NCBI GenBank assembly: GCA_965237595.1
Contig: CBDEFY010000007.1
Coordinates: forward strand, 930,001 to 994,000
From: UBA9611 sp965237595
GTDB taxonomy: Bacteria > Chloroflexota > Dehalococcoidia > Lucifugimonadales > UBA3495
Direction: 5' to 3'
DNA: 64,000 nt
A program made the position numbers and the translations under genes. The notes beneath the pieces are model-generated. The model was not told where the DNA came from. It did no database searches and saw only the letters and a program-made list of their open reading frames with translations. Numbering within the stretch: position 1 is the stretch's first letter; each line of letters opens with the position of its first letter. Below are positions 36,192 through 45,568 of the stretch, piece by piece.

Positions 36192-37733
36192 ATGAAATAC
36201 GACCATATCGTTGTCGGAGGCGGGACCGCCGGTTGCATTTTGGCGGCCAAGCTCTCCGAAGACCCAGCCCGCTCAGTGCTCTTGTTGGAGGCCGGACCGG
36301 AATTTCCCGACTTTGAACACCTGCCCGACACTCTGAAATACGGCTGGGGACTAATCAACCTAGAGGCCCGGGCGGCCGGGTCACCCTACAACTGGTCGTT
36401 TACCGGCACGGCCACGCCCCAGCAGCCAAATCCGATGCCGGTACCCCGAGGAAAGGTGTTGGGCGGGTCCAGCGCCATTAACGGGCAGACCTTCATCCGT
36501 GGAGCACCCGAGGATTTCGACACTTGGGCTTCTTGGGGAAACGACGAATGGTCGTATGTGAATGTCCTGCCTTACTTCCGCCGGATCGAGAACGACGAGG
36601 ACTTCCGGGACGATTTCCATGGCACCGATGGTCCTGTCCCAGTGCGCCGTCATAAACGGGAGGTCTGGCCGCCACTGCAAGAGGCTTTCTACCAGGCCTG
36701 CGTCTCCGCCGGTTACCCCGACAATCCCGACGTACACGACCCAGACGCCACCGGGGTGAGCCTGCGGGCCGAGAACAACGTTGAGGGCGTCCGCATGAGC
36801 ATGGCCCTGACGCACATTGAGCCCAACCGCAACCGCCTTAATCTGACCATCAGGGCCAACGTTCAGGTGATGCGCATCGTGTTCTCCGGCAAACGGGCCA
36901 CGGGACTGGAGGTTGAGAGCGGAGGAGAAAAGTTCCTGCTGCAGGGAGAGCAGATTACTCTCTGCGCCGGCGCCGTGGGATCGCCCCAACTGCTGATGCT
37001 ATCCGGAATCGGCCCAATGGACCAGTTGGAACCTTTGGGCATTCCCTTGTTGGCCGAATCTCCAGGAGTAGGACAGAACATGCGCGACCATCCGAATGTC
37101 GTGGTCCGGTTCACGGTGCACGAAGACCGGCCCGACGAGACGTTCGCCCGGCGCGCCCTCCGCCTGCGCTACACCGCAACCGCGTCGTCAACTCCCAACG
37201 ATATGATTCTGTCACCGTCCTCCCTTAACACCGTGGTCAAAGAGGGTGACGACCCGACACATAGCATCAACTGCGGGTTGTACCTTGCCGTGGGCAAGGG
37301 CGAACTTCGCCTGGTGTCCACCGACCCTAACGTACAACCCAGCATGGACTACCATTACTTGGAGGAACCCTGGGACCGCGAGCGTTTGCGGGAGGCGGTC
37401 AGGAAGTGCGTCAACCTCTTGGAGAACACCCCGTACGATGGAATATTCAACCGGCGGGCCGCCCCAACAGACGCCGACCTAGCAAGCGACGAATCATTGG
37501 ACACATGGATGCTGCGCAACGTGAGCACGTCCTTTCATATCTCCGGCACCTGCAAGATGGGGGTGGCGAGCGACCCCATGGCTGTGGTCGACCAATACCT
37601 GAACGTCCGGGATGTCGAGGGGTTGCGGGTGGCTGACGCTTCCGTAATGCCGGATGTGGTGCGCGCCAACACCAATGTGACCACGATGATGATTGCGGAA
37701 CGGGCCGCCGACTTCATCCGCGAAGGGCGCTAG
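36192..37733 (+). CDS. GMC-family FAD oxidoreductase (choline/alcohol dehydrogenase-like)
   Basis: A 513-residue flavoenzyme that oxidises alcohols. The dinucleotide fold YDHIVVGGGTAGCILAAKLSE is at the N terminus, and LLLEAGPE is near residue 31. The GMC signature GKVLGGSSAINGQTFIRG is near residue 83-100. The second signature AGAVGSPQLLMLSGIGP is near 258. The catalytic His-Asn pair lies in SFHISGTCKMG near 444 and ASVMPDVVRANTNVTTMMIAERA near 480. GGGAGA precedes the ATG. Its end overlaps the convergent amidohydrolase by 4 bp. Substrate not known. Confidence 0.9.
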   Translation: MKYDHIVVGGGTAGCILAAKLSEDPARSVLLLEAGPEFPDFEHLPDTLKYGWGLINLEARAAGSPYNWSFTGTATPQQPNPMPVPRGKVLGGSSAINGQTFIRGAPEDFDTWASWGNDEWSYVNVLPYFRRIENDEDFRDDFHGTDGPVPVRRHKREVWPPLQEAFYQACVSAGYPDNPDVHDPDATGVSLRAENNVEGVRMSMALTHIEPNRNRLNLTIRANVQVMRIVFSGKRATGLEVESGGEKFLLQGEQITLCAGAVGSPQLLMLSGIGPMDQLEPLGIPLLAESPGVGQNMRDHPNVVVRFTVHEDRPDETFARRALRLRYTATASSTPNDMILSPSSLNTVVKEGDDPTHSINCGLYLAVGKGELRLVSTDPNVQPSMDYHYLEEPWDRERLREAVRKCVNLLENTPYDGIFNRRAAPTDADLASDESLDTWMLRNVSTSFHISGTCKMGVASDPMAVVDQYLNVRDVEGLRVADASVMPDVVRANTNVTTMMIAERAADFIREGR

Positions 37734-38842
37734 CCCTCAAGCCCGAAAAGCCGGGCGCAGTTGTCCCACAAAAACTTCCGTTTGGCTTGGTCCGAAAGGG
37801 GCATCTGCAAGAACCGCTCCACCGACTTGGGGTACTTAGAATCAGCGTGGGGATAATCGGTTGAGAATACTATGTTGTCTTCCAAACCGTACTTGGAGAC
37901 TATCTCCGCCGGCTCCTCGTCGCATTCCACTGACAGATAACATTGACGCCGGAAATACTCGCTGGGCGCCATCCTGAGGTCCGGGTGGTCGTAGGCGGCT
38001 GACATTTCATAGTGCTCGTCCAAACGCCACAGAAGCCAGGGCGCCCAAGAGCAGTTGCCCTCCAAAAACGCCACGGTCAGGTTGGGAAAGCGCTCCAGAA
38101 CACCGCCGCCCGCCACGTCCACCGCCGCTAGCATCATGGCCATGGGGTGGGTGCAGGTGTGATAGAGCATGTGTGTTTCGAAATTGTCTCCGGGCTGGGG
38201 CAGGTCCACGCGTCCGCCTTCGTGGAAGCTGAGGGGAACGCCCAGTTGTTCGATTTCCGCCCATAGGGGATCGTAATACGGGTCGTGCCAGTTGTGCCCA
38301 TTCACCGGATTGGGACGCATGAAAACCGTCTTGAAGCCAAGTTCGTTCACCGCGCGCCTCGCCTCTTGAATGGCCCCTGGGATGTCGTGGGGCGGAATCA
38401 TGCCCGCTCCGAACATACGGTCCGAACCGGAGCAAAACTCGGACAACCAATCATTGTAAGCCCGGGATATGGCGGTGGCCAGGGTTGGTTCGATGTCGTC
38501 CGAACCCAGGCTGAAGAGACCGCGGCTGGGAAACATGACCGCCAAGTCGATTCCCTCATTGTCCATGGCCGTCACTTGGGAGCCGCCGTTCCAATCGCGC
38601 GCCTCCGATTCGGTATACACGTCCATCTGCCCGGTCATGATGGGCGTGATAGCGTTGACATAGCTGCGGTTCTCCGGAGGGTAGATGCGCCCTCCGAACC
38701 AGATGGCCAAGTCCCGGGGATGGCGGCTCAAGCCCTTGGGTGCGCGGTCCTTGAAAGCTGAATCGATGTACCGGTCCCAAAGGTCCGCCGGCTCTACGAC
38801 GTGCATGTCCGAGTCAAAGACTTTGAAGCCGTCTTTCGCCAT
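37730..38842 (-). CDS. Amidohydrolase (ACMSD/LigW-like, TIM barrel)
   Basis: About 370 residues. FKVFDSDMHVVEPADLWDRY at the N terminus has the D-x-H of amidohydrolase-2 enzymes. RPNPVNGHNWHDPYYDPLW near residue 178 and VPLSFHEGG near 205 add His ligands. NIVFSTDYPHADSKYP near 338 holds the catalytic Asp. The family includes metal-dependent decarboxylases and hydrolases of aromatic acids, which fits the catabolic neighbourhood. ATG 38842 is preferred to 38857 because GGAGG lies 8-9 bases upstream. Confidence 0.88.
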   Translation of the reverse strand: MAKDGFKVFDSDMHVVEPADLWDRYIDSAFKDRAPKGLSRHPRDLAIWFGGRIYPPENRSYVNAITPIMTGQMDVYTESEARDWNGGSQVTAMDNEGIDLAVMFPSRGLFSLGSDDIEPTLATAISRAYNDWLSEFCSGSDRMFGAGMIPPHDIPGAIQEARRAVNELGFKTVFMRPNPVNGHNWHDPYYDPLWAEIEQLGVPLSFHEGGRVDLPQPGDNFETHMLYHTCTHPMAMMLAAVDVAGGGVLERFPNLTVAFLEGNCSWAPWLLWRLDEHYEMSAAYDHPDLRMAPSEYFRRQCYLSVECDEEPAEIVSKYGLEDNIVFSTDYPHADSKYPKSVERFLQMPLSDQAKRKFLWDNCARLFGLEG

Positions 38843-39094
38843 TGCCAGAGCCTCCACGTATCCGCTGGATTACCGGGGCTGACCGAGGACCGCTTAAGCG
38901 TAAGATGATAGCAGATTATCGGGTCTCAGGTTTCGGCGAACGGGTATCGGCGTCTCGAACAACAATATTCGAGAAAAGGAAGGAAACCGGGATTCGATCC
39001 GCGGTCTCCGCTAAATATAGAGCAACCACCCAATCGCCGGGTGGCTGCTAATTTGCTGGGGAGGGAGTGCGCCGGTGCCGTTTACCGGCCCCTT

Positions 39095-40315
39095 TTAGTT
39101 AAGGCTTACCGGCAATTGCTTCATCGACCGCAGGGCCATGGTCGGTTGGTATTCCACCTCATGGGGTTTGACTTCCATGTTGGGGAACCGGTCAGCCAAC
39201 GCCCGGAAAACCTCTTGGCCTTCCACCCTGGCGATGGTTGAACCCAGACAGTGATGGACGCCCGCGCCGAAGGCGACGTGAGGATTGGGCCAGCGGGTAA
39301 TGTCCATTTCGTCCGCATGGTCGAACTTGTTGGGATCGCGGTTAGCCGACGGGATGATCCACCGTACCCGGTCGTCCTCTTTGATGGTCTTTCCGCGAAG
39401 CTCAACCTCTTCTTTGGCGATGCGGGGCAGGGTTTTCACCGGGGAATCGTACCGTAGGCATTCCTCTGTGGTCCGGACCATCATTCCCTCGGTATCGGTC
39501 CTGAACAGGTCCCATTGGTCCCGGTTTTCCACGAGAGATTTGGTGCCGTTGCAGATGAGATTTATGGTGGTCTCATGACCCGCGATCAACAGCAACGCCG
39601 TGTTCGACAGCGACTGCTCCCGCGTGAGAATTCCTTCCTTCTCGCCGCTCGCCAGAACGGATATGAAGTCGTCCCCTGGGTTTACCTGTCTCTCATCAAG
39701 TAGCGGAGCCACGTAGTCGAACATCCCGGTCACGCCTTCCATCAGCGTACGGTAGCGGTCCGGCTCGCCCCGGTTAGTGAACAGCAGTTTTTCGGCCAGA
39801 GACCGGATATAGGGCCGGTCTTCTTCCGGCACACCCATCATTTCGGCGATTACCAGAAGAGGGAGGGGAACCGCCAAGTCGCGCATCAGGTCGACTTCAG
39901 CCATGGACTCGGCGTCATCAAGCAACCGGTTGGTGGCCGAAACCACCAGCGGCCGCCATTCCTCCATCGACTTGGGCGTGAAATACCGGTGGACGACTTT
40001 GCGCATGTCCAAATGGTCCGGCCGGTCTTTTTGGATAAACATCTGGCCTTGGTAATTGCAGGCTGCCCGGTAGATTTCCTCATCCGATTCGTAGATCGCC
40101 GGATACGCCGGCCGGGGGTCATTGAGGAAGGTGGCGCTGGAGAAGAGCTCATGGTTCCGGGTGAGCCACACCAGATCGTCGTGCCGGGTAATCACCCACA
40201 GTTCGTATAGCTCATTCCAATGAATGGGATCCTCGTCTCTCAGCATCCCGTAATAGGTGTACGGATCGTTCATGACTTCTGGGGTAAACATGTCGTCCGG
40301 GATCGTAGTTACCAT
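39095..40315 (-). CDS. Cytochrome P450
   Basis: About 406 residues, a soluble bacterial P450. The I-helix oxygen-binding motif is LLIAGHETTINLI near residue 242. The K-helix E-x-x-R is in EECLRYDSPVKTLPR near 288. The haem loop FGAGVHHCLGSTIARVEGQE near 350 has the axial Cys. It inserts oxygen into an unknown substrate and needs a ferredoxin and reductase not seen here. ATG 40315 begins the normal MVTTIPDDMFTPEVMNDPY lead; the 82 codons upstream have no family likeness. Hairpins at about 39020-39048 and 39071-39089 lie downstream and may end transcription. Confidence 0.88.
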   Translation of the reverse strand: MVTTIPDDMFTPEVMNDPYTYYGMLRDEDPIHWNELYELWVITRHDDLVWLTRNHELFSSATFLNDPRPAYPAIYESDEEIYRAACNYQGQMFIQKDRPDHLDMRKVVHRYFTPKSMEEWRPLVVSATNRLLDDAESMAEVDLMRDLAVPLPLLVIAEMMGVPEEDRPYIRSLAEKLLFTNRGEPDRYRTLMEGVTGMFDYVAPLLDERQVNPGDDFISVLASGEKEGILTREQSLSNTALLLIAGHETTINLICNGTKSLVENRDQWDLFRTDTEGMMVRTTEECLRYDSPVKTLPRIAKEEVELRGKTIKEDDRVRWIIPSANRDPNKFDHADEMDITRWPNPHVAFGAGVHHCLGSTIARVEGQEVFRALADRFPNMEVKPHEVEYQPTMALRSMKQLPVSLN

Positions 40316-40612
40316 TGCATCACCGCCACGAGCAAAGTTTCCTTTTGGATTGATAGAGTTTACCAATTCTTCGAGTAAAGCGGCAAGTCGCCCGCAGGTC
40401 GCGAGCCGATCGATTGAATAGTGGCGTTCCCCTTGGTGGCCGATTTTTACCGTTCCTGGGGACAAGATGTTCCGCAGATTAAACCATCTGTCCCCGCTAT
40501 AATCGAAAAAGCATGGGAAGGGCGCCGGTAGTTTATCCAGACTATTTTTGAGGCGTCTCATTTATCGGCGCCGTCCAGACATCGAACAACGTAAACCATA
40601 GGAGAAGAGAAA

Positions 40613-41071
40613 ATGCTAAAAGAGGGAGATCCAGCACCGGATTTTACGGCTTTGGACCACACAGGCAATGAGATCCGACTGGGGGACCTAAGAGGGAAGA
40701 AAGTCTGGCTCTGGTTTTTTTCATCTCCGGGGGGAGGCAATTGAACTCGTCACAGTCACGGGTACCGTGACAATTATTCAGACTTCAGGGAGAAAAATAT
40801 CCTGGTCTTTGGAGTCAACGACCGGGATCAAGAATCGGCTCGCGCTTGGGTAGAGCGGGAAAGCCTCCCCTTTCCAGTTATTCTCGACGAAGAGAGGTCC
40901 ATCGCCATAGCCTATGGCATGTCGAAAATAGGGGACGAACGGTATCTGGCCAACTCTGACGGAGGGCGGCGCCCAGCGGTAATCATCGATGAAGAGGGTT
41001 CGATTCTGAAGCTGCTTTCCGACCTGGCTACGGTAGATCAGCAGACGGAGACCCTCGCCGGCCTGGTCTAG
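40613..41071 (+). CDS. Peroxiredoxin (Bcp/PrxQ-like) with in-frame UGA at the peroxidatic position; probable selenoprotein
   Basis: Reading through one TGA gives 152 residues, the usual Bcp length. It opens MLKEGDPAPDFTALDHTGNE, runs LRGKKVWLWFFSSPGGGN, then TGA at codon 44 (40742-40744), then TRHSHGYRDNYSDFREKN, ILVFGVNDRD, LPFPVILDEE and RRPAVIIDEEGS. Counting from the FF/FY strand, TGA falls exactly where E. coli Bcp has its peroxidatic Cys, and the following Thr and the (G/F)xRDNY motif are kept. Selenocysteine would make a peroxide-reducing enzyme. The P-x-x-x-T before the active site is degenerate here. AGGAG lies 8 bases before ATG 40613. It ends at TAG 41069-41071. Confidence 0.68.
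40755..40771 (+). promoter_or_regulatory. Candidate bacterial SECIS hairpin
   Basis: A perfect 7-bp stem GTCACGG/CCGTGAC with loop GTA starts 10 nt after the in-frame TGA (40742-40744). A hairpin of this size at this distance, with a G at the start of the apical loop, fits the bacterial SECIS rule that recruits SelB. The stem lies in coding sequence (codons 48-53), as bacterial SECIS elements do. Confidence 0.6.
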
Positions 41072-41127
41072 GGTAGCCGTCCTCAGGATTTGGTGATACC
41101 GAATTCGACGGCCAAGGAGACCCATCC

Positions 41128-42051
41128 ATGCGGATAGCAGTGCCGGACTTGATATCGAACTCGTACTTTCCCGCGATCGCGGCAGTAGAGTTGGGATTTT
41201 TCAAGGATGAGGGCTTGGATGCGGAGATGCAGCTCCTCTTTCCCGTGCCCAAAACCATGGAAGCGCTGCGGGACAACGCACTGGACTTCGTGGCCGGGGC
41301 CGCCCATGCCACACTGCACGCATTCCCAAACTGGAAGGGCGCCAAACTGCTCGCCGCCCTAGCCCAAAACACCTACTGGCTGCTGGTCCTCCGCTCGGAC
41401 TTGGGTGCCGAGTTGGGCAACGTCGAAGCTGTAAAAGGGCTTCGAATCGGTGCCGCGCCCGGTCCCGACTCGACTCTCCGCCAACTATTGGCTGAAGCGG
41501 GGATCGACCTTGAGAATGACCGCGTCGATGTCGGCCCCGTTCCCGGTTCAACCGGGGCTGGCGTTTCGTTCGGCGTTAACGCCGCCCGCGCTCTGGAGGA
41601 AGGGGCCATTGACGGTTTTTGGGCCAATGCCATCGGCAGCGAGATTGCGGTGAGAAACGGCGCCGGCACGGTGGTCCTCGACGTAAGGCGCGGTATCGGC
41701 CCTCCGGCCGCCGCACACTATACCTTCCCGGCGCTGGTCACAACCGACGATAGAATCGCACGGGACCCGGAAAGCGTGCGAGCCGCGGTCCGGGCCATCG
41801 TAAATGTCCAAAGAGCGCTCCGGGCGGACCCTTCCCGCGCGGCCGAAGTAGGAGAGCGCCTGTTCCCTCCCATGGAAGCGGGCCTCATAGCTGGCTTGAT
41901 TGAGCGGGACCTGCCGTTTTGCGAACCCGGCATCAGCGAAGACACAGTCACCGGCATGAACCAATTTGCCAGGAGCATCGGCCTTCTCACGGAGGCTGTG
42001 CCGTACAATCAAGTTGCGGCGTCCCAGTTCAGCGGCCTGTGGGCGGAGTAG
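41128..42051 (+). CDS. NMT1/THI5-like (SsuA-type) substrate-binding protein
   Basis: A 307-residue periplasmic-binding fold. RIAVPDLISNSYFPAIAAVE and LGFFKDEGLDAEMQLLFPVP are the standard N-terminal elements of the NMT1/SsuA family. AALAQNTYWLLVLRSDLG and VEAVKGLRIGAAPGPDSTLR follow. There is no signal peptide or lipobox, which is odd for a transport receptor and suggests a cytoplasmic binding or enzyme role. No ABC permease or ATPase is adjacent. It follows the peroxiredoxin by 56 bp on the same strand. Confidence 0.82.
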   Translation: MRIAVPDLISNSYFPAIAAVELGFFKDEGLDAEMQLLFPVPKTMEALRDNALDFVAGAAHATLHAFPNWKGAKLLAALAQNTYWLLVLRSDLGAELGNVEAVKGLRIGAAPGPDSTLRQLLAEAGIDLENDRVDVGPVPGSTGAGVSFGVNAARALEEGAIDGFWANAIGSEIAVRNGAGTVVLDVRRGIGPPAAAHYTFPALVTTDDRIARDPESVRAAVRAIVNVQRALRADPSRAAEVGERLFPPMEAGLIAGLIERDLPFCEPGISEDTVTGMNQFARSIGLLTEAVPYNQVAASQFSGLWAE

Positions 42052-42156
42052 GCGTAGACGGCCCCCTTTATCGCTTCCCGCTGGACATCCCGACACCTGG
42101 ATATGTTTAAGCTGCCACGGCGATTCATCCACTCTCTAATATAATGGAGAACAACA

Positions 42157-42651
42157 ATGACCGCTCAAACCAATGCAGACCTCACGACCAGGCTAGAAGT
42201 GTTGGAAAGCAGGGTCCAGACCTTGGAAGACGCCGACGCCATTAGGAACCTGAAGGCCAGATACGCCGAGCTGTGCGATGACAATTACAACCCAGATGGG
42301 ATAGCGGCCTTGTTCGTGGAGGACGCGGTGTGGGAGAGCGGGCCTTTGGGCAGGTTCGAGGGAAGAGAGGCGATCCGCGATTTTTTCCGCGGCGCGTCCA
42401 AGATATTCACCTTCGCCATTCACTACAGCCTCAATCCCCAGATTGAGGTCACCGGCGACACCGCACGGGCACGGTGGTATTTGTTCATGCCTTGCACCGT
42501 GGGCGACGGCGACCGGGCCATGTGGCGGGCGGGAATTGACGACGAAGAGTACGTCCGGGTGAGCGGCCAGTGGATGTTCCAGAGTAAGAAGTCCACCGGC
42601 GTCTTCAGCACGCCCTTCGACTCGGGTTGGGCCAAGGTCCGTTCCGCCTAA
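42157..42651 (+). CDS. SnoaL/NTF2-like protein
   Basis: A 164-residue cone-shaped alpha+beta protein. A short N-terminal coiled coil (TTRLEVLESRVQTLEDADAI) precedes the NTF2-like core: RNLKARYAELCDDNYNPDGI, LFVEDAVWESGPLGRFEGRE, then IRDFFRGASKIFTFAIHYS. Such proteins act as dehydratases, isomerases or aromatic-ring dioxygenase beta-like subunits. No catalytic call is possible. It lies 105 bp after the NMT1-like gene. Confidence 0.82.
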   Translation: MTAQTNADLTTRLEVLESRVQTLEDADAIRNLKARYAELCDDNYNPDGIAALFVEDAVWESGPLGRFEGREAIRDFFRGASKIFTFAIHYSLNPQIEVTGDTARARWYLFMPCTVGDGDRAMWRAGIDDEEYVRVSGQWMFQSKKSTGVFSTPFDSGWAKVRSA

Positions 42652-42710
42652 CCCGGCTAGGCGTCACGCCGGCTTAGCCGGCGGTTGAAGGATGGAACCC
42701 GAAATTTTCA

Positions 42711-43697
42711 TTAGACAACAGCTGAAAATTTCGCGGCGAGAACGTCGATGATGAGCTGTGCCGCAACTTGGCCCGTGATTTCAGAAGAGTCATATGATGG
42801 CGCAACCTCCACCAGGTCGAACCCCACCAGGTTGCTCTTCTTGACCAGCGCTACCAGGCACTCCTTTAGCTCCAAGTAATAGAGACCGCCGACCTCTGGA
42901 GTGCCGGTACCTGGGGCTTGTACCGGGTCGAGAACGTCGATATCCAATGTAATGTATAGATTCTCTGATTTCGGGACCAAGTCTGCGACGTTCTCAGGTC
43001 CAAGCTCTCGAAATTTATTAGCTGTAACAATCAAGTTACCGTCACTCAGCGCAGTCTCGTAATACTTTCTGCGGGCCGAGCGTACTCCTATCGAGGTGAT
43101 GCGGTTGACAAAGGGCAGTTCGCGGCACCGGTGAATGGGGCTGCCATGAGTATAAAGCTCACCCAGATAGTCGTGAGCGTAGTCCATGTGGGCATCGAAG
43201 TGGACGATGTCGAGGGGCGCGAAGCTACTCATGCCCCGGACTGCCGGATAGGTGATGGCATGATCGCCACCCACTATCACTGGAAGGGAACCCCGGTCTA
43301 TTACCTTCTCTACCACCTGAGTGAGTCGGCTGAAGTTGCTCATTACATCCGATGGCAATACCGTGATGTCCCCACAGTCAGCCATCGTCACGTTTCTGAG
43401 GACCTGTCCACCGGCATCGATGTCGAAATATCCTTCTGCATTTATATTGTCGCCGTAAGGATCGGCATAGGAATAGGCCCTAGGTGCGTCGCGTATCGCG
43501 TCCGGTCCGAATCGGGCGCCCGGCCTCCCAAACGTACCCTGGTCGAAAGGCATCCCAATGAATCCTACATCGGCGTCCAACTCGTCAATGTTGGTGCACA
43601 AGGGGGCCTTGAAGAAACTCCGCGGCTTGGCGGTGATGGTTACCGGCTTCGAGTTATCAACCACTTTTGGCTGACCGGCTGCCCTTTGCTTAGTCAT
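42711..43697 (-). CDS. Agmatinase/arginase-family ureohydrolase
   Basis: About 328 residues with a binuclear manganese site: GGDHAITYP near residue 143, DIVHFDAHMDYAHDYLGELY near 165 and TLDIDVLDPVQAPGTGTPEVGG near 250. Ureohydrolases split guanidino groups and release urea. Agmatine, guanidinobutyrate or guanidine are possible substrates, and the sequence does not separate them. ATG 43697 is preferred to 43742 because GGAGG lies 6 bases upstream. Confidence 0.88.
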   Translation of the reverse strand: MTKQRAAGQPKVVDNSKPVTITAKPRSFFKAPLCTNIDELDADVGFIGMPFDQGTFGRPGARFGPDAIRDAPRAYSYADPYGDNINAEGYFDIDAGGQVLRNVTMADCGDITVLPSDVMSNFSRLTQVVEKVIDRGSLPVIVGGDHAITYPAVRGMSSFAPLDIVHFDAHMDYAHDYLGELYTHGSPIHRCRELPFVNRITSIGVRSARRKYYETALSDGNLIVTANKFRELGPENVADLVPKSENLYITLDIDVLDPVQAPGTGTPEVGGLYYLELKECLVALVKKSNLVGFDLVEVAPSYDSSEITGQVAAQLIIDVLAAKFSAVV

Positions 43698-44097
43698 ATA
43701 GTCCTCCGTTTCCACGAGTGCTCCCCGGGTTGCAGTCAACAACCGGAAGAATGCAGCACTTCGCTGGGGCGGGATACTGTTGCAGCGGAATTTGGCCTTT
43801 GTTGCTCATTTTCATTCAACCGGTCCCATCAATCAAGCCAGAGCTTTCCTACATAGCATAACCTGGAAACGACACTCCAAGTCTTGTCGGCGGTTCAGTC
43901 GTGGCCGCCAGGGAATCGCCGGGAATACTCGGAGCTGCAAATTGACATACCTGTGGGCGGTTGTTATCGTCTGCCCATCCCCAAATGTTGACCGAGGCTC
44001 GGAGTGGACCGGGGCTCTGGAAAAAATACGAAGATCGCCCACCGAAGGTTATTCTCCAACGCCAATATCAATTAGCGTTATGGAAGGAGAAAACGAG
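43698..44097. other. Intergenic region between ureohydrolase and HpaB genes
   Basis: 400 bases between divergent genes. No credible protein is seen. It holds the promoter at 43942-43970 and presumably a promoter for the minus-strand ureohydrolase. Confidence 0.45.
43942..43970 (+). promoter_or_regulatory. Sigma-70 promoter of the HpaB-VOC-hydrolase operon
   Basis: A perfect TTGACA (43942-43947) and a -10-like TATCGT (43965-43970) are separated by exactly 17 bp, about 130 bases upstream of the HpaB start. Confidence 0.55.
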
Positions 44098-45552
44098 ATG
44101 CCAGCACGGACCGGAAAAGAATATATCCTTGGCCTTAAAGAGCGCCCACGGGAAGTATGGATCGATGGGGAGCGCGTAGCGGACGTAACCGCCCACCCGG
44201 CCTTTCAAAACGGCATCAAGTCGGTGGCGGCCCTTTACGACATGCAAAATGACCCAGCGCTGTTGGAAGAGATGACCTACCCCTCCCCCACCACCGGCCA
44301 ACCGGTGGGCCTCTCCTTCCTGATCCCGGAGACCAAATAGGACTTGGCGCGGCGGCGCAACATGATGGAGCGCTGGGCTTGGGCCAGTTGCGGCATGATG
44401 GGCCGCTCGCCTGACTTCCTGAATGTCATCTTCTCCGCATGGTCAGGGGCGGCGGACTATTTCGGCCAAGACCGCCCTGAGTTCAAGAAAAACGTGACTG
44501 ATTACTACGAATTCATCCGCGAAAATGATGTCACCCTGACCCACGCGCTGGTGAACCTGCAACGCAGCCGGTCCCCCTCTGCCGCCGACACGCTAAGTGG
44601 AAATGTCGCGCTTACGGTGGTTGATGAGAACGACGCCGGGATCGTGGTGCGCGGCAGCAGGTTGTTGGCGACGTTGGGGCCGATCTCCGACGAGATTGCC
44701 ATCTACCCGGTGGCCAGCCACCGCTTGGGCGAAGACGCCTCCCGCCAGTCGTTTTCCTTCTCCATCCCCTGCGACACTCCCGGCCTGAAGTTCCTTTGCC
44801 GGGAGAGTTTCGACCTTGGCCGGTCCCACTTCGACCATCCCCTGGGCTCCCGGTTTGAGGAGATGGATGCCACGGTATTCTTCGACGATGTGCCGGTGCC
44901 CTGGGAGCGGGTCTTTTTATTGGGGGACGTAGACCTATGCAACAACTACCCCACGGGCACCAATTCCAACTCCCATACCGGGCACCAAGTTTTGACCCGG
45001 TGCGTGGTCAAGGCCGAATTCATCCTGGGGTTGGCGGACCTGATAGTGGAAACCCTGGGTTCGGGCACTATTCCCCACGTGCAAGAACAAGTGGCTGAGT
45101 TGATTACCCTGCGGGACACCTTGAGGGCCTGTCTCCGGGCGGCCGAGGCGGACGCCGCTCCCAACCAATGGGGTGTCATGTCTCCCGCTGCCGCGCCCAT
45201 ACAAGCGGGCCGCACGTTGTTCGGCCGGACGGCCTACCCCAGGATGGTTGAGATTATTCAGCTTCTGGGGACCAGCAGTCTGATGGCCCTGCCGGCCGAA
45301 GCCGACTTCGACACCCCTCTGGCCGACGAAATCGAACGTTATCTGTCCACCGATACCGCCAATGCCCGGGACCGGGCCCGGTTGTTCCATCTGGCATGGG
45401 ACGTTGCTTGCAGCGCCTTCAGCGGCCGCCAGGTGTTATATGAGCGGATGTTCGGTGGCAACCCGGTGCGGAACGCCACCATGTTGTTCAACAGCTACGA
45501 CAAAGAACCGTTCAGGCAGCACGTCCGGGATTTCTTGGAATCGGATATCTGA
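44098..45552 (+). pseudogene. 4-hydroxyphenylacetate 3-monooxygenase (HpaB) family, split by an amber codon
   Basis: An FADH2-dependent aromatic hydroxylase. ATG 44098 (AAGGAG upstream) starts TGKEYILGLKERPREVWIDG and runs to LSFLIPETK, where TAG (44338-44340) stops it. The same frame continues DLARRRNMMERWAWASCGMM and GRSPDFLNVIFSAW, the usual HpaB sequence, to the end at 45552. Intact length would be 484 residues. Substrate-binding and flavin regions (PVPWERVFLLGDVD; HTGHQVLTRCVVKAEFILG) are present. The TAG stands where relatives have Glu. The second part could restart at TTG 44344, but without its first 80 residues it is unlikely to work. Confidence 0.82.
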
Positions 45553-45568
45553 CGTAGGAGGAAATGAA

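Noticed and set aside
38985..39010. T-arm-like GGGATTCGATCC as a tRNA gene
   Set aside because: The stems do not pair and no acceptor or anticodon arm is found around it.
40316..40561. 82-residue N-terminal extension of the P450
   Set aside because: No P450 likeness and no start signal; the normal N terminus begins at 40315.
44338..44340. In-frame TAG in HpaB as pyrrolysine or a reassigned stop
   Set aside because: HpaB has no known pyrrolysine; relatives have Glu here, no other gene shows TAG within frame, and a GAG to TAG change is enough.
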